Source: Arthrobacter sp. SDTb3-6 (GTDB lineage: Bacteria; Actinomycetota; Actinomycetes; Actinomycetales; Micrococcaceae). From it: 64,000 bases of DNA. The notes beneath the pieces were generated by a model. It worked only from the letters and a program-made list of their open reading frames with translations. It was not told where the DNA came from and searched no databases. Below, in pieces: positions 26,016 to 35,218 of this stretch. Within the stretch, counting starts at the first letter, position 1, and each line of letters begins with the position of its first letter. Location of the stretch: the NCBI RefSeq assembly GCF_013376095.1, contig NZ_JAAMFN010000010.1, positions 1-64,000 on the forward strand, given 5' to 3'. Both the position numbers and the translations under genes were made by a program.

Positions 26016-26338
26016 CGAGACCCTGCAACGTAGCGCCGGGCCATCTGTCTGATGGCCATTAGCAGGTTCATCGACATCGTGGACAGCATGCCACCGGTTG
26101 TCGAAATCAGGATATTACGTGCCAACTGTGTTGTCCGGAGCGCTGATTCGGGCAGAGCCACAAAACCGTCCTAGCATGGCCAAAAAGGCTACGTGGCGGT
26201 GCCGATTTCACAGCTGAAATGGACGTGAGTGGTGTCGTTCCTAGCTGGAAAGCACTCATTCGGTAATCGACTTACGGCTCTGGCTGGCCTGAAATGCGAT
26301 CGGTTTCGTAGGTCAAAATGTGAGCGCCATCAGCATCG
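26016..26338. other. intergenic, right flank of site D
   Basis: Closely related to 21787-22110 right of site C. No gene visible. It ends at the stop codon of the NACHT gene. Confidence 0.55.
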
Positions 26339-29300
26339 CTAGTCTTCTTGAGCGAGCCATTCCAGCCAAAGTGGAAGTTGCGAAAACGACCTTAAAGCTT
26401 TGGTCATCTCGCGACTGGTTGGTACATTACTATTGGGCAGACACCTGAGGAGTTGAGTGCGTACCTGATTCCGATCGTTCTCGCTGGGGTCAAGCATGGT
26501 GAACATCTTCACTAGTTGGCTGACTGCATTCGATTTGGCGCTCGGCAATGATTCCACGACCGCTGCTCGTGCCTGAGATTTCTCAACGTCATTGGGCTTA
26601 AGCGTTCCCAAGATATTACCCAAAGTATAAACCGCTGGCGGACTTGCGCCGGAGAGTGCTGCGAGAATGGTTGTTCTTGCCCAATCAATCTCGACAGACT
26701 TTGTCGCTATTGCTGCAACTACCTTGATCAGGATTTCAGTAGTCCCAGGTTCAGCACGGGGGAGAGCAGTGAGAAGAGCGGCAGTTGCGTCATGTCGGTC
26801 CGGCTCGTCTGCCACGAGAGGTAGGAATATTGAGGGAAATTCGTTCAAGTACCAACTCCTCTCGTTTGACAACATTGCCACCAGAATTGTTCGAGCTTGC
26901 TTCCGTTCATCGGTAGATGGATCCAAAGCGGGAAGATTCGACAACAGTTTTAGCTGACGACTCGGATTGGTGGCAAGGGCAGCGTCGAGTATAGCGGGGC
27001 GGGTTTTTGCCTTCTCCTCATTGCTGGGGTCTAGCTTCGGGAGGACCAACAGGAGCTGGATCAGGAGGTCAGGGTCGGCATCTGGAAGTGCAGTCAATAC
27101 AAAAGTACGTGCCCAGGCCTTTTGCTTGTTGCCGAGGCCCAATATCGGAAGGGCCGCCAGGAGCTGAATCAGGAGGCCATGGTCGGCATCTGGCAGTGCA
27201 GTCAATACGAAAGTGCGGGCCCGCGCCCTATCCTTCTTAGTGGGTTCCAGTAAAGCGAGCACTCGGATGAGTTCGACGAATGAGCTGGCATCACTCTTGG
27301 ATAGGGCATCAACTAGAGCATTGCACGCCTGGGTCCGCTCGTCATCGTTCCAAATTAGTGCAGAAAGTGACTTGGCCGCGTCGCCGGGGTCCGAATATTG
27401 TTTTCTGTAAGAGCTAGTCAGTGATACTATGAACGATTCACGCGCCTGACATCGGTCGTCGTCACCTGGTTTCAGTGTGAGCAGCTCGTCGACCAACTTT
27501 CGAATTGTCCAGTCTGCCGTGCCGTGCATTGCATTTATCACGGCGATGCGCGCGATGCTGCGTTCCTCATCGCTTTCCGCCAACTTCGACAGTATGCGGG
27601 CTCGATTGGCATAGCCATCCTCGCTGGAACTCGAGGCGGTAAAAGCGCGTAGAACTGAGGAAAATGCGTGCTGCCGATCAACTTTATCTTTCGTAAGAGC
27701 CAATAGAGCACTCGCCGCATTGTCGACTAACCACTTGTCGAGCCCGGGCAGCGCGTCGAGCACAATCTTGCGTGACTCTTTCAGATCATCATCGTCAGGA
27801 TCTAGCGCAAGCAGCGAAGCAGTTAGAACGTCGATATTTTGCGAATTCTCGCGTCGCATTTCGGCCAGTATTACGCCTCGAGTCTGCATGCGCTCCTCGC
27901 TGCCTCCTACAAGTGACAGTAAAGCTACTGCGAATCCGCTTGGGGACCACAGTGTGGAATGCGACAATGTCTCCATTGCAGCCGCGCGTGCCCGCTCACG
28001 TTCCAAAGGACTGCGGACTAGTCTTGGGAGAACTCCGAGCAATTCCGGTTTGCCATACAGCCCTTCCTTGGAAAGGGCTGCATGTACCATCGTTCGTGCG
28101 TCCCACCTGTCGTCAGCATCTTGCAATAAGGTGGGGATTACGGCTGCAATGTCGGCAACGGCCCAAAAGTCGTCACTCTCATCGGCGCCATCGATTAACT
28201 TGGACATTGCCGCTATCGCTGCCCTGCAAGCCATACCGTTTGACAACGACCAATGCGCGGACCTCGCTATCCGCTTGGGGGCCTTGGGCGCGCACCTAAT
28301 TCGGCATTCGTGGATAAGCACTTGTTGCTCCGGTGACCAATCGTTGGGTTCAGACTCTTCGGCCAGCGACAGTAATAGTCGGTCAACTTCATTCCGTGCA
28401 ATTTGCCTTGCCGTATCCGGAGCCGGTTTGAGGGCCTGGTTCAGGATGAGGTCGAGAAGCACACCTTTTTGTGTCTCATTGTGCGCTGTGATCGATGCGG
28501 GTACCGATACCAGCCAGTCCGGATCAAACCATAAGTGTGGGAGAAGTATGAGAGCAGCTTCTTTCGCGTCCTTAAGACTAGCAACATATTCAGCTACAAA
28601 GTGTTCCAAAAAAGTCCGGTGTACGAAACGGCGGGTGATGTTGCCATCGAAGTCGACACTGATTTTCGGTGCGATATTATCTATGGCTCGGCGGTCAGCC
28701 AGCCTGACGCTGGAGGGTTGAACGAAGGTATCACCCCAGTCGCCCAAGCCCCCGGAGGTATTTCGAGTGCGAACTGCATCCCAGGCCCACTTCCTGAGGA
28801 GCACTTCACAGTAGTCGTGATCAGGTTCTCCATCTACTCCCGGGACGATTGTCGCCCACCCGCCCCTTAGTAACTGGCGTACCAATTTACGATAGAGGTC
28901 ACGGCGCCTCGTGGGTAGCGGAGGGGCCTCTGCACTTGGCCTTTCGGCCAACAAGCAATAGAAAGTCAGCATCAATGGGACTACGGAGGCTCTGACCAAA
29001 TCTGCGTGGGCATCAATCTGATCAATGAGTGACTCGCCGCGGGTGGGATCCAAAGCGGTTGAGAACCAGTTGCGGATGAACGAAAATACGTCTTTTGGGT
29101 AGCTTAGGTCACACAGCTCCACAACTTTGCGCGACGGGACTTGGACCGAATCACTCCGACAAGTTGCCTCCCACGCTGCTGGACGGCTTGTGATCACGAC
29201 CCGCCACTGTTCAGTCAAATCTTCTAGCTCCCGAAGCCTATTCGACTGACCCGTAATGTCCGCAGCCTCATCCAAGGAATCTACAACCAAAAGAACGCGA

Positions 29301-30334
29301 GTTAGTGGATCTCGGAACGTGCGTTGAAGTCGATCTACGATGGCGGCTTCTCCGAAGTCTGCGTGGCCTTGTCCGGACGCGAATGAGGCGGCAATCAAAG
29401 AGGCGCGGAGGGGTCCGCCAGTCTTCGCCCATTGGTCCCAAGTTGTCAGAAGAGGGAGTTCCACATCGCTCAGACTTGCTCCTTCCTGTAAGCGGGATAG
29501 CGCTATTTGCGCAGCTTCTCTGGCGTATCGGCGGGCCTGCCACGTTTTGCCTGATCCCGGACCACCCAACACGACTAGCATTTGCTGGTTCTCCAGAGCG
29601 TCTTCGGCAGTCAGCGCTTGGCCGTCAGTGGCTGATTTTGATATGACACGTACGTGAAGACGACGCGATAGAGCGGAGGCTGAATGATTTTCAGGGTGCC
29701 ATGATGATGTATCCCAGTTTTCGATTCTAGTCCGCAAATACGTCATTACATCTGAAGAAGTACCAGTTGAAACTAAGGCCTCACTGATCGTATTTAGCTG
29801 TAATTTATTCTCCTGTATCAGTGCTTCAGCTTGAGCTGCATAGGACTCAATCCCACTCCACAGCGCTCGTACTGCGGGGAGCAGCATGCCTTGGCGGATC
29901 TCATACTGCTCGACTAGCGCCTCATATGTCACTTCTATTCCTCGAACCGCGACGTAATAATGATCTTCTAATCCCCAGGATTCGTCTTTCGATTTTGCTG
30001 CATTTACAACTTTGCTAGCTGCGTACTTTGGGTCAAAGTTAACTGCGGCGAGGGCTTGAGCGTCGAGCCCAAAACTGGCTATGGACGCGGCTGCCAATTT
30101 CAAACCTCGATCAATTACTTCAGTATCGAAGTGCTCGCTGGCTGCCCACGCCGAAATAGCTCGCACAACTTGTTTGTGGACTTCACGGGTTTGTTCATTG
30201 CCCTCATGTTTGTTTTGCCCGTACTTGATTGCTTCATTCAGTACAGCCCGGAAGATAGATAAGGGGCCACCGAGGGAGGCTATCCCCACGGACGCTAGCG
30301 CCAGCACCAATTCTCTGGATTTTGACCTAGCCAT
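26339..30334 (-). CDS. NACHT-type STAND NTPase with C-terminal helical repeats
   Basis: A 1331-residue protein of the kind that acts as a bacterial NLR-like antiphage sensor. It has a helical N-terminal domain (1-210), then an NTPase: Walker A GGPGSGKT (257-264), Walker B LLVVDSLDEA, the acidic pattern typical of NACHT, and a sensor-like VVITSRP. The winged-helix/helical region follows with FVHRTFLEHFVAEYV. From about residue 700 the protein is built of 35-37-residue HEAT-like repeats (LDPSxxxRxxARxxxLxALP). Two adjacent repeats are almost identical (RTFVLTALPDAD twice, 36 residues apart), a recent 108-bp duplication. ATG 30334 has AGGGGA upstream. No separate effector domain is obvious; the N-terminal helices may be it. 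GC is lower than in the transfer genes. Confidence 0.85.
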   Translation of the reverse strand: MARSKSRELVLALASVGIASLGGPLSIFRAVLNEAIKYGQNKHEGNEQTREVHKQVVRAISAWAASEHFDTEVIDRGLKLAAASIASFGLDAQALAAVNFDPKYAASKVVNAAKSKDESWGLEDHYYVAVRGIEVTYEALVEQYEIRQGMLLPAVRALWSGIESYAAQAEALIQENKLQLNTISEALVSTGTSSDVMTYLRTRIENWDTSSWHPENHSASALSRRLHVRVISKSATDGQALTAEDALENQQMLVVLGGPGSGKTWQARRYAREAAQIALSRLQEGASLSDVELPLLTTWDQWAKTGGPLRASLIAASFASGQGHADFGEAAIVDRLQRTFRDPLTRVLLVVDSLDEAADITGQSNRLRELEDLTEQWRVVITSRPAAWEATCRSDSVQVPSRKVVELCDLSYPKDVFSFIRNWFSTALDPTRGESLIDQIDAHADLVRASVVPLMLTFYCLLAERPSAEAPPLPTRRRDLYRKLVRQLLRGGWATIVPGVDGEPDHDYCEVLLRKWAWDAVRTRNTSGGLGDWGDTFVQPSSVRLADRRAIDNIAPKISVDFDGNITRRFVHRTFLEHFVAEYVASLKDAKEAALILLPHLWFDPDWLVSVPASITAHNETQKGVLLDLILNQALKPAPDTARQIARNEVDRLLLSLAEESEPNDWSPEQQVLIHECRIRCAPKAPKRIARSAHWSLSNGMACRAAIAAMSKLIDGADESDDFWAVADIAAVIPTLLQDADDRWDARTMVHAALSKEGLYGKPELLGVLPRLVRSPLERERARAAAMETLSHSTLWSPSGFAVALLSLVGGSEERMQTRGVILAEMRRENSQNIDVLTASLLALDPDDDDLKESRKIVLDALPGLDKWLVDNAASALLALTKDKVDRQHAFSSVLRAFTASSSSEDGYANRARILSKLAESDEERSIARIAVINAMHGTADWTIRKLVDELLTLKPGDDDRCQARESFIVSLTSSYRKQYSDPGDAAKSLSALIWNDDERTQACNALVDALSKSDASSFVELIRVLALLEPTKKDRARARTFVLTALPDADHGLLIQLLAALPILGLGNKQKAWARTFVLTALPDADPDLLIQLLLVLPKLDPSNEEKAKTRPAILDAALATNPSRQLKLLSNLPALDPSTDERKQARTILVAMLSNERSWYLNEFPSIFLPLVADEPDRHDATAALLTALPRAEPGTTEILIKVVAAIATKSVEIDWARTTILAALSGASPPAVYTLGNILGTLKPNDVEKSQARAAVVESLPSAKSNAVSQLVKMFTMLDPSENDRNQVRTQLLRCLPNSNVPTSREMTKALRSFSQLPLWLEWLAQED

Positions 30335-30584
30335 GAGTTCCCCTGTCGTTGGAGTGATCATATCCCTAGTCGGGTCTTGTCGTGGTTTACCTGATATGAG
30401 TTGAGGTTGGGTACACCAGCGTCTTTGGCCTTCGTTGTAGCCGGGTCGATCCATTGCCTATGCTTTCCAGAATGGAGGCACCTCGAGTCGCTGTCATGAC
30501 GCGATGGATGGACTGGTGGCCTTAGGCCACATTTTTCTTGCCTTGTCGGTGCCTGGAGCAGCGACGCAAGAGTAATGCCCAATG

Positions 30585-31790
30585 CTATTTATCGTCGTCG
30601 GTCGGCCAAGCTCCTTCAGACATATCTGAACCAAACGCCTGAAGCGTTTCAGAATTATCGGGAGCTTCGTGCGTCTTCTGGACGTAGTGCTTGCTGGTGA
30701 TCTGCTCGCTGGAGTGCCCCAACTGTGCGGTTGCGGCTGACATGCCCTGGGTGTTGGCCAGGATGGTTCCGACGGACTTTCGGAACGTGTGGGGTGTAAC
30801 CCAGTCAAAACCGACGGCCTTCCTGGCGTCGCGCCATTGCTTCCGGAACCCGTTGGGATCCCTAATGGTCAAGACACTGGAGGGGAACACCAAGTCAAGA
30901 TCATTCTGGCGAACCGGATCAGCCTGGCGCCGGCGCAGCATTTCCACAGCAAAGGGCGGCAGGAAGTAGCGTTGCCGTGAATTGGCGCTCTTCGGGTGAT
31001 CCTGGATCTGGAGTCCGTTCTTGCCCCGAACGTCGATGATGGTCCCGCGAACAGTGACCGTTGGCTTCTCGGCGGAAAGGTCGACGTCGGACCATCGAAT
31101 GGCCAGTGCCTCGCCGATCCTGACGCCGGTGGCCAGCATGATGTCTACAACGTCGAGGATGTCCTTTTCGTGCAAACCGTTCTGCCGCCCTGTTGGTTGC
31201 TGCCAGACGTAGACGCCGCGACGAAGTTCGGCCACCTCGTCGATGGTCAATGCTCTAACTTCCTTGCTGGTGGTGGGGATGCGGGCGACCTCACGGAGTG
31301 GATTAGCGGGGGCTGCACCATGGCGGGTTGCCAGGGATAGCATGCCGGTCAGCAGCGTTTTCGACATTTTGGCCGTGGCATTGCCGTGTTTGGTTCGCAC
31401 ACCCTTGAGGAACTTATCCAGGGTGGATACATTGGCTTCACGGATGGTGAGGTTGCCAACGCCGGGCAGGATGTACGTGTCTATGATTTCCCGGTAGCGT
31501 CGGCGTGTATTGGCGGCTCTGTCGAGGTCTTCGAATTCCAGCCACCAGAATTTGGAGAGTTCACTCATGGCCATGTCGGGGCTGATCACGTCATCGCTGG
31601 GTGGCATCATCGCGTTGAGCTTCGCCAGAAGGGTGGCTTCGGCTTGTGCCCCTGTTGGCCCGGTTGATTGGTACATGCGAGGCTTCCCGTCGTAGCCGCG
31701 CATGGTTGCCCGGGCCCTCCATGTGGTTGGCCCGAGCTTCCGGCGGGTTACTTTTCCCCACGTCCCGAGTGGTGTTTTTGCTCTAGCCAA
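30585..31790 (-). CDS. int: tyrosine recombinase (phage-type integrase)
   Basis: A 401-residue integrase. An arm-binding N-terminus (GKVTRRKLGPTTWRARATMR) is followed by a core-binding SAM-like domain (FWWLEFEDLDRAANTRRRYR) and the catalytic domain. Catalytic residues: Arg in ATGVRIGEALAIRW, a Lys in the beta-hairpin region, HTFRK (HxxR), LGHSS (His) and the nucleophile Tyr in SKHYVQKTH. It begins at TTG 31790, overlapping the end of the excisionase gene (stop 31783-31785), so the two are coupled. It is the only recombinase that could act on the att-like sites here, and its arm-binding domain is a candidate reader of the AAAACGTGA repeats (inference). Confidence 0.92.
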   Translation of the reverse strand: MARAKTPLGTWGKVTRRKLGPTTWRARATMRGYDGKPRMYQSTGPTGAQAEATLLAKLNAMMPPSDDVISPDMAMSELSKFWWLEFEDLDRAANTRRRYREIIDTYILPGVGNLTIREANVSTLDKFLKGVRTKHGNATAKMSKTLLTGMLSLATRHGAAPANPLREVARIPTTSKEVRALTIDEVAELRRGVYVWQQPTGRQNGLHEKDILDVVDIMLATGVRIGEALAIRWSDVDLSAEKPTVTVRGTIIDVRGKNGLQIQDHPKSANSRQRYFLPPFAVEMLRRRQADPVRQNDLDLVFPSSVLTIRDPNGFRKQWRDARKAVGFDWVTPHTFRKSVGTILANTQGMSAATAQLGHSSEQITSKHYVQKTHEAPDNSETLQAFGSDMSEGAWPTDDDK

Positions 31791-32004
31791 GAGGGTCTTC
31801 CGTGGTGGCGAGCCACGCGTTGAAGTCCGTGCGGCTGATGCGAAGGTGGCGTCCTATCCTGTGAGCCCTCGGACCCGCGTGCTTGACGCGCCACTGATAG
31901 AAAGTTTGCTCGGGAATCTGCAGCTCATGGCAGATCTCCTTCGGAGTCATCCATTCGTCCACGAAAGCAGGGACGGACTGTGCATGGTTTGGCTGCTCGG
32001 TCAT
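31783..32004 (-). CDS. xis: AlpA-type excisionase / HTH protein
   Basis: A 73-residue winged helix-turn-helix of the MerR/AlpA type: WMTPKEICHELQIPEQTFYQ then HRIGRHLRISRTDFNAWLA. AGGAGA precedes ATG 32004. It overlaps the integrase start by 8 bp. Proteins of this type bend DNA to direct the integrase towards excision and may also regulate the int promoter. Confidence 0.88.
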   Translation of the reverse strand: MTEQPNHAQSVPAFVDEWMTPKEICHELQIPEQTFYQWRVKHAGPRAHRIGRHLRISRTDFNAWLATTEDPLG

Positions 32005-32414
32005 CGGATTCTCCTAATCGATGTCGGTGTTTCTCTTCCATGGCGCCAAAGCGACGAAACTACATGACCTACGTTGATCTGCCGACTGGACGACGGCGAT
32101 TCACTTGTCTGTCGAGGACTTAGGCAATGCCACACCCGTTCCTGCAAGGATTGCCGCCGTCGGATCCACTTCCCATTTCTACGGCGGAAGGGGCCTGGTT
32201 CATTGGCTCATCCATTGGACTCTCCTGTTCAACGTGGCCTACCTCAGTTCATAGTGGAAAAGCGTCGGAACCACGTGACCACCTTTGCCATATCGAAAGA
32301 ACGACGGCGGCAACCTAACCCAATACCGCGGCTCGGCACGGGAGTTCGGCCCCTTGTAGCGCTCGATGTCCGAGACGATACTTGAGACAATCACGGGACA
32401 CAGAAGGGAGGGCC
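32005..32414. other. gap between divergent xis and HTH genes
   Basis: 410 bp without a credible gene. It must hold the divergent promoters that decide between integrase/excisionase and regulator expression. I do not see a clear palindrome. Confidence 0.4.
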
Positions 32415-32915
32415 ATGGCTGATAAGGAATCAGCTGAGGGGGCCAGGTACACGCCGCAGGGTGAACTTGCTCGGAGGCTTCGGCTCTTGCTTGACGCCGC
32501 TGTTGCGGAGCGGGGCGGGCCGGTGCTGTTTCCGGACATTCGTGCTGCGATGACCGTCCGTGGGGTGAAACTGTCCAGGGCCCGGTGGTTCTACATGAAG
32601 GACGGTAATGGTGCCTTGGTCCGAGACCGGCCCCTGCTGACCGCACTGGCTGACTTTTTCAATGTGGATCCTGAGTACTTGCTCAGTGTCGAGAACGTTG
32701 AGGCTCCTGCCCTCACGGACGAGCAGCTAGAGTTCGTGAAGACGTTGCGGGCGGCGAAGGTGAAGTCCTTTGCGGCCAAAACCCTTGGCGATGTCTCGCC
32801 GGAAGCGTTGGAAGCGATTATTGATTACCTGGATCGGGATTTTGCTCGGCAGCCTCGGGGAGAGAAAGCTGGCGATTCAGTAGATAGTCCTGTTGCGCGC
32901 CCAGAAGTTCCTTGA
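32415..32915 (+). CDS. XRE/EspR-like helix-turn-helix regulator
   Basis: A 166-residue protein from ATG 32415, with AAGGGAGGG upstream. Residues 10-90 form an XRE-like HTH in which LFPDIRAAM, GVKLSRARWFYMKDGNG and LLTALADFFNVDPEYLL recall the EspR/phage-repressor layout used by actinobacteria. The C-terminal helical half (FVKTLRAAKVKSFAAKTLGD) is a likely dimerisation domain. It is divergent from xis and so a likely element repressor or activator. Its last 98 bp overlap the convergent ArsR-like gene. Confidence 0.75.
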   Translation: MADKESAEGARYTPQGELARRLRLLLDAAVAERGGPVLFPDIRAAMTVRGVKLSRARWFYMKDGNGALVRDRPLLTALADFFNVDPEYLLSVENVEAPALTDEQLEFVKTLRAAKVKSFAAKTLGDVSPEALEAIIDYLDRDFARQPRGEKAGDSVDSPVARPEVP

Positions 32916-33192
32916 TGCGGGCCTCATCCAAGGTATAACGTGGTGACCTGCCGTGCCGGCGCCCTTGGACGATGTCCACGACGACGGCACCGGTTTTTTC
33001 CAATGCGATCAGGTGTTCGGCGACGCTTGCCTCACTGGAGCTCACGGCTTCAACGATGTCCCCACGAGGTACCGGCCTATTTCCTTCCAGGTACCGGATG
33101 ATTTCGCTGCGTCCGCGATTGCCAAACGTCTCAAAGGCTGCTTCCACATTGGAAGTCCAAGCCATGTCTACGGGATGCATGATTCTAGGCAT
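32818..33192 (-). CDS. ArsR-like winged-helix regulator
   Basis: A 124-residue protein. The winged helix is residues 10-85: AFETFGNRGRSEIIRYLEGN, then VPRGDIVEAVSSSEASVAEH with the recognition helix, then the wing (GRRHGRSPRYTLDEARI). No metal-binding Cys/His cluster is seen. ATG 33192 is about 11 bases after GGAG; a GTG at 33210 is an alternative. The 3' end runs 98 bp into the convergent XRE-like gene, so both transcripts are antisense to each other there, which allows mutual interference. Confidence 0.75.
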   Translation of the reverse strand: MPRIMHPVDMAWTSNVEAAFETFGNRGRSEIIRYLEGNRPVPRGDIVEAVSSSEASVAEHLIALEKTGAVVVDIVQGRRHGRSPRYTLDEARIKELLGAQQDYLLNRQLSLPEAAEQNPDPGNQ

Positions 33193-33503
33193 GATCCCAT
33201 TTTGCTCCACTTATCCACAGATTGACATAGCAGGGGTTGACATTGGCAAATGCTGAACAGACACTGGTTTATACAGTCTTTGGGATTCTGGTGAGCAGCT
33301 GGGATCCCTGCCAGGGCCGGAACGCCGCCTCTTCACTCGAGCAGCGTAGGGACTCATCCCCATAGTGTGCAGTTTCTCTTTGAACGAAGACGACGATGGT
33401 CCGTTACACGTCAGCTCGATTGCCCCACCGCAAAGACCAGCTTCCGGCGAATTTCCGGCCGGAACCCGGGACCAATGGCCCGGCCATCCGCGGGGAGGAT
33501 GTC
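33193..33503. other. gap before the transfer operon
   Basis: 311 bp without a gene. Two TTGACA boxes occur at 33222-33227 and 33237-33242, pointing towards the transfer genes, but a good -10 at the right distance is not evident. GGGGAGG near 33491-33497 is the ribosome site of the sigma-like gene. Confidence 0.4.
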
Positions 33504-34304
33504 ATGACCGCCGTGGATGATATTTCCCAGTTTGTTCGTTCACGCTTGGCCCGGGCAGGATGCCTGCGTGAGCTGGAAGACGTACTCCAGGACATTCGCA
33601 TCGCAGTGTGGTCCGGGGTGCAGCGGGGTCGGTACCAGCAACTGCCCAGCGTCCGATTCGGGGCTTGGGTCCAGGGCATTGCCAATCACATATGCGCGGC
33701 TCACATCGCCAAGGCATCTGCCCACTACACAGTTCCACTGTTTACTCCGGAATCTGGCGACCATCCCACCTGTGACCGGCCGCAGGAAGCCGGGGCGGAA
33801 CCTGCCGGTATTGCAGATCGCGAGTGGGCCCTGAACGTCCTGAAACTGACACGGATGTGCGCTGGCGAAGAAGCCTGGGGATCAGCCATGTTCCTCCTCT
33901 TGGATGACTACGACGACAACGACCGCACGACTACCGACGTTACTGCGCGGGCCGACACCCCGGCCTACCGCAGGGCGCAAAGGGACTTGAGATTCGTGCG
34001 CCAAGTGGCCATCACGGTCAGGAACGCGCTGGCCGTGGTGGAATCCGAGAGCAGAATGCACAATGCCCTGGCCGTGAGCGCCTCGAACTGCCTGCCTACC
34101 GAGTTGCACCGCGCCATTGCAGCCACGATCGTTGTTCCCCAGTTGAGCGGATCGGAACGGCTTGCCGCCCTCCCTGTCATAGCGGCCAAGACCAACGTCA
34201 CGCCCCGGTATGTCGCCGTGCAGACTGGGCGCGCCAGGGCGCTGTATCTGGCGGCACTGAGAGTCATCCGCATGTCGCAACCGGCGCAGGTCATGCCCCA
34301 GTAG
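33504..34304 (+). CDS. sigma-70 region 2-like protein heading the transfer operon
   Basis: A 266-residue protein from ATG 33504. Residues 10-75 fit sigma region 2: QFVRSRLARAGCLRELEDVL, then QDIRIAVWSGVQRG and FGAWVQGIANHICAAH. The C-terminal half has a long helical part ending in ALPVIAAKTNVTPRYVAVQT then GRARALYLAALRVI, which looks like a region 4 HTH. The length exceeds a standard ECF factor because of an insert at about 90-150. No anti-sigma gene is adjacent. It precedes the transfer genes on the same strand and may direct their transcription (inference). Confidence 0.7.
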   Translation: MTAVDDISQFVRSRLARAGCLRELEDVLQDIRIAVWSGVQRGRYQQLPSVRFGAWVQGIANHICAAHIAKASAHYTVPLFTPESGDHPTCDRPQEAGAEPAGIADREWALNVLKLTRMCAGEEAWGSAMFLLLDDYDDNDRTTTDVTARADTPAYRRAQRDLRFVRQVAITVRNALAVVESESRMHNALAVSASNCLPTELHRAIAATIVVPQLSGSERLAALPVIAAKTNVTPRYVAVQTGRARALYLAALRVIRMSQPAQVMPQ

Positions 34305-34504
34305 TCCCAATTACCGGGGACATGGCGTGGCCCGGTGCTCTTGCACACGGGGGCGATCCGGTTCGGACCCTGACGGCTTGCGCCCCTGTCGTTGGGACGT
34401 GCACGACGGCGTGGCCGAGCTTGGATGGGCCTCTTCAGATCCGTAACGGCTGGGTCATACGCCAATGCCGCCTTGGCTGCATGGAGGGGCAAAGGAGGTC
34501 TTCA

Positions 34505-35218
34505 ATGCGCGGCTCATCAGCATGGAAAAACTACGTGCCCCGTTCCCGGCGGCAGTGGTTGCTGATCGCGCTGCTGGGAGTTCTGGCGGCCGTGGTCATC
34601 GCACTGTTTTTGCCATCGGGCACTGATACGTCCAAACGTTCGGCGGATGTTCCGACATTCCTGCCACTGGCGAGCCAGGCGGCAGCCGGGCCGGGGCCTG
34701 AAGCCACGGAACCGGCTGATGTGGCGGTGTCGCCGGGGGAGCCGCAGACCCTCGATTTCAAGGCGTATGCCGAAGACACCGCCCGTGCGCTGTACACCTG
34801 GGACACACGGGCCTCAAGCTATACGCAGGTTTATGCGCATGTGCGCAGTTGGTGGTTAGTCCTGCCTGACGGGTCGAACCCACTCACCATGTACACGCAG
34901 GAATTCGAGGGAACCGGCATCAACTCCGCGGCCTTCGCCCAGCTCTCCGCCTACGGGGCCCACCGGACGGCCACAGTCATCCAGACGAGCTGCGATGGCC
35001 AGCTGGCGCAATTCCGGGATCACCCGGCCCCGTGGGTCGGGCTGCATGTGTGCACCATGACGGTCAGCGTCACCGACCGCTCCACGGTGGAGCCGAACGC
35101 GACGGCCTACCGTGTTCCGGTCAGTGTCATTGTGAACTGCCCACCGGCGGCAACGGCCCCCGCACAGCGTTGCGCCCTGGCCGGCTTCTACACCTCGGCC
35201 AGCAGAATCGTCTACTGA
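34505..35218 (+). CDS. conjugal transfer protein, single-pass membrane
   Basis: A 237-residue protein from ATG 34505 with AGGAGG upstream. A short basic cytoplasmic N-terminus is followed by one membrane helix (residues 18-37, QWLLIALLGVLAAVVIALFL). After a Pro/Ala-rich linker comes a soluble outer domain (FKAYAEDTARALYTWDTRAS; SYTQVYAHVRSWWLVLPDG; VQTSCDGQLA-type stretch). The layout is that of VirB8/TcpC-type proteins of Gram-positive transfer systems. The stop overlaps the next start (TGATG). Assignment rests on topology and context. Confidence 0.65.
   Translation: MRGSSAWKNYVPRSRRQWLLIALLGVLAAVVIALFLPSGTDTSKRSADVPTFLPLASQAAAGPGPEATEPADVAVSPGEPQTLDFKAYAEDTARALYTWDTRASSYTQVYAHVRSWWLVLPDGSNPLTMYTQEFEGTGINSAAFAQLSAYGAHRTATVIQTSCDGQLAQFRDHPAPWVGLHVCTMTVSVTDRSTVEPNATAYRVPVSVIVNCPPAATAPAQRCALAGFYTSASRIVY

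Noticed and set aside
30335-30584. Left end of the ICE directly beside the integrase
   Set aside because: I looked for a core or tRNA fragment in the gap after int and found none; the nearest att-like site is D, beyond the NACHT gene.
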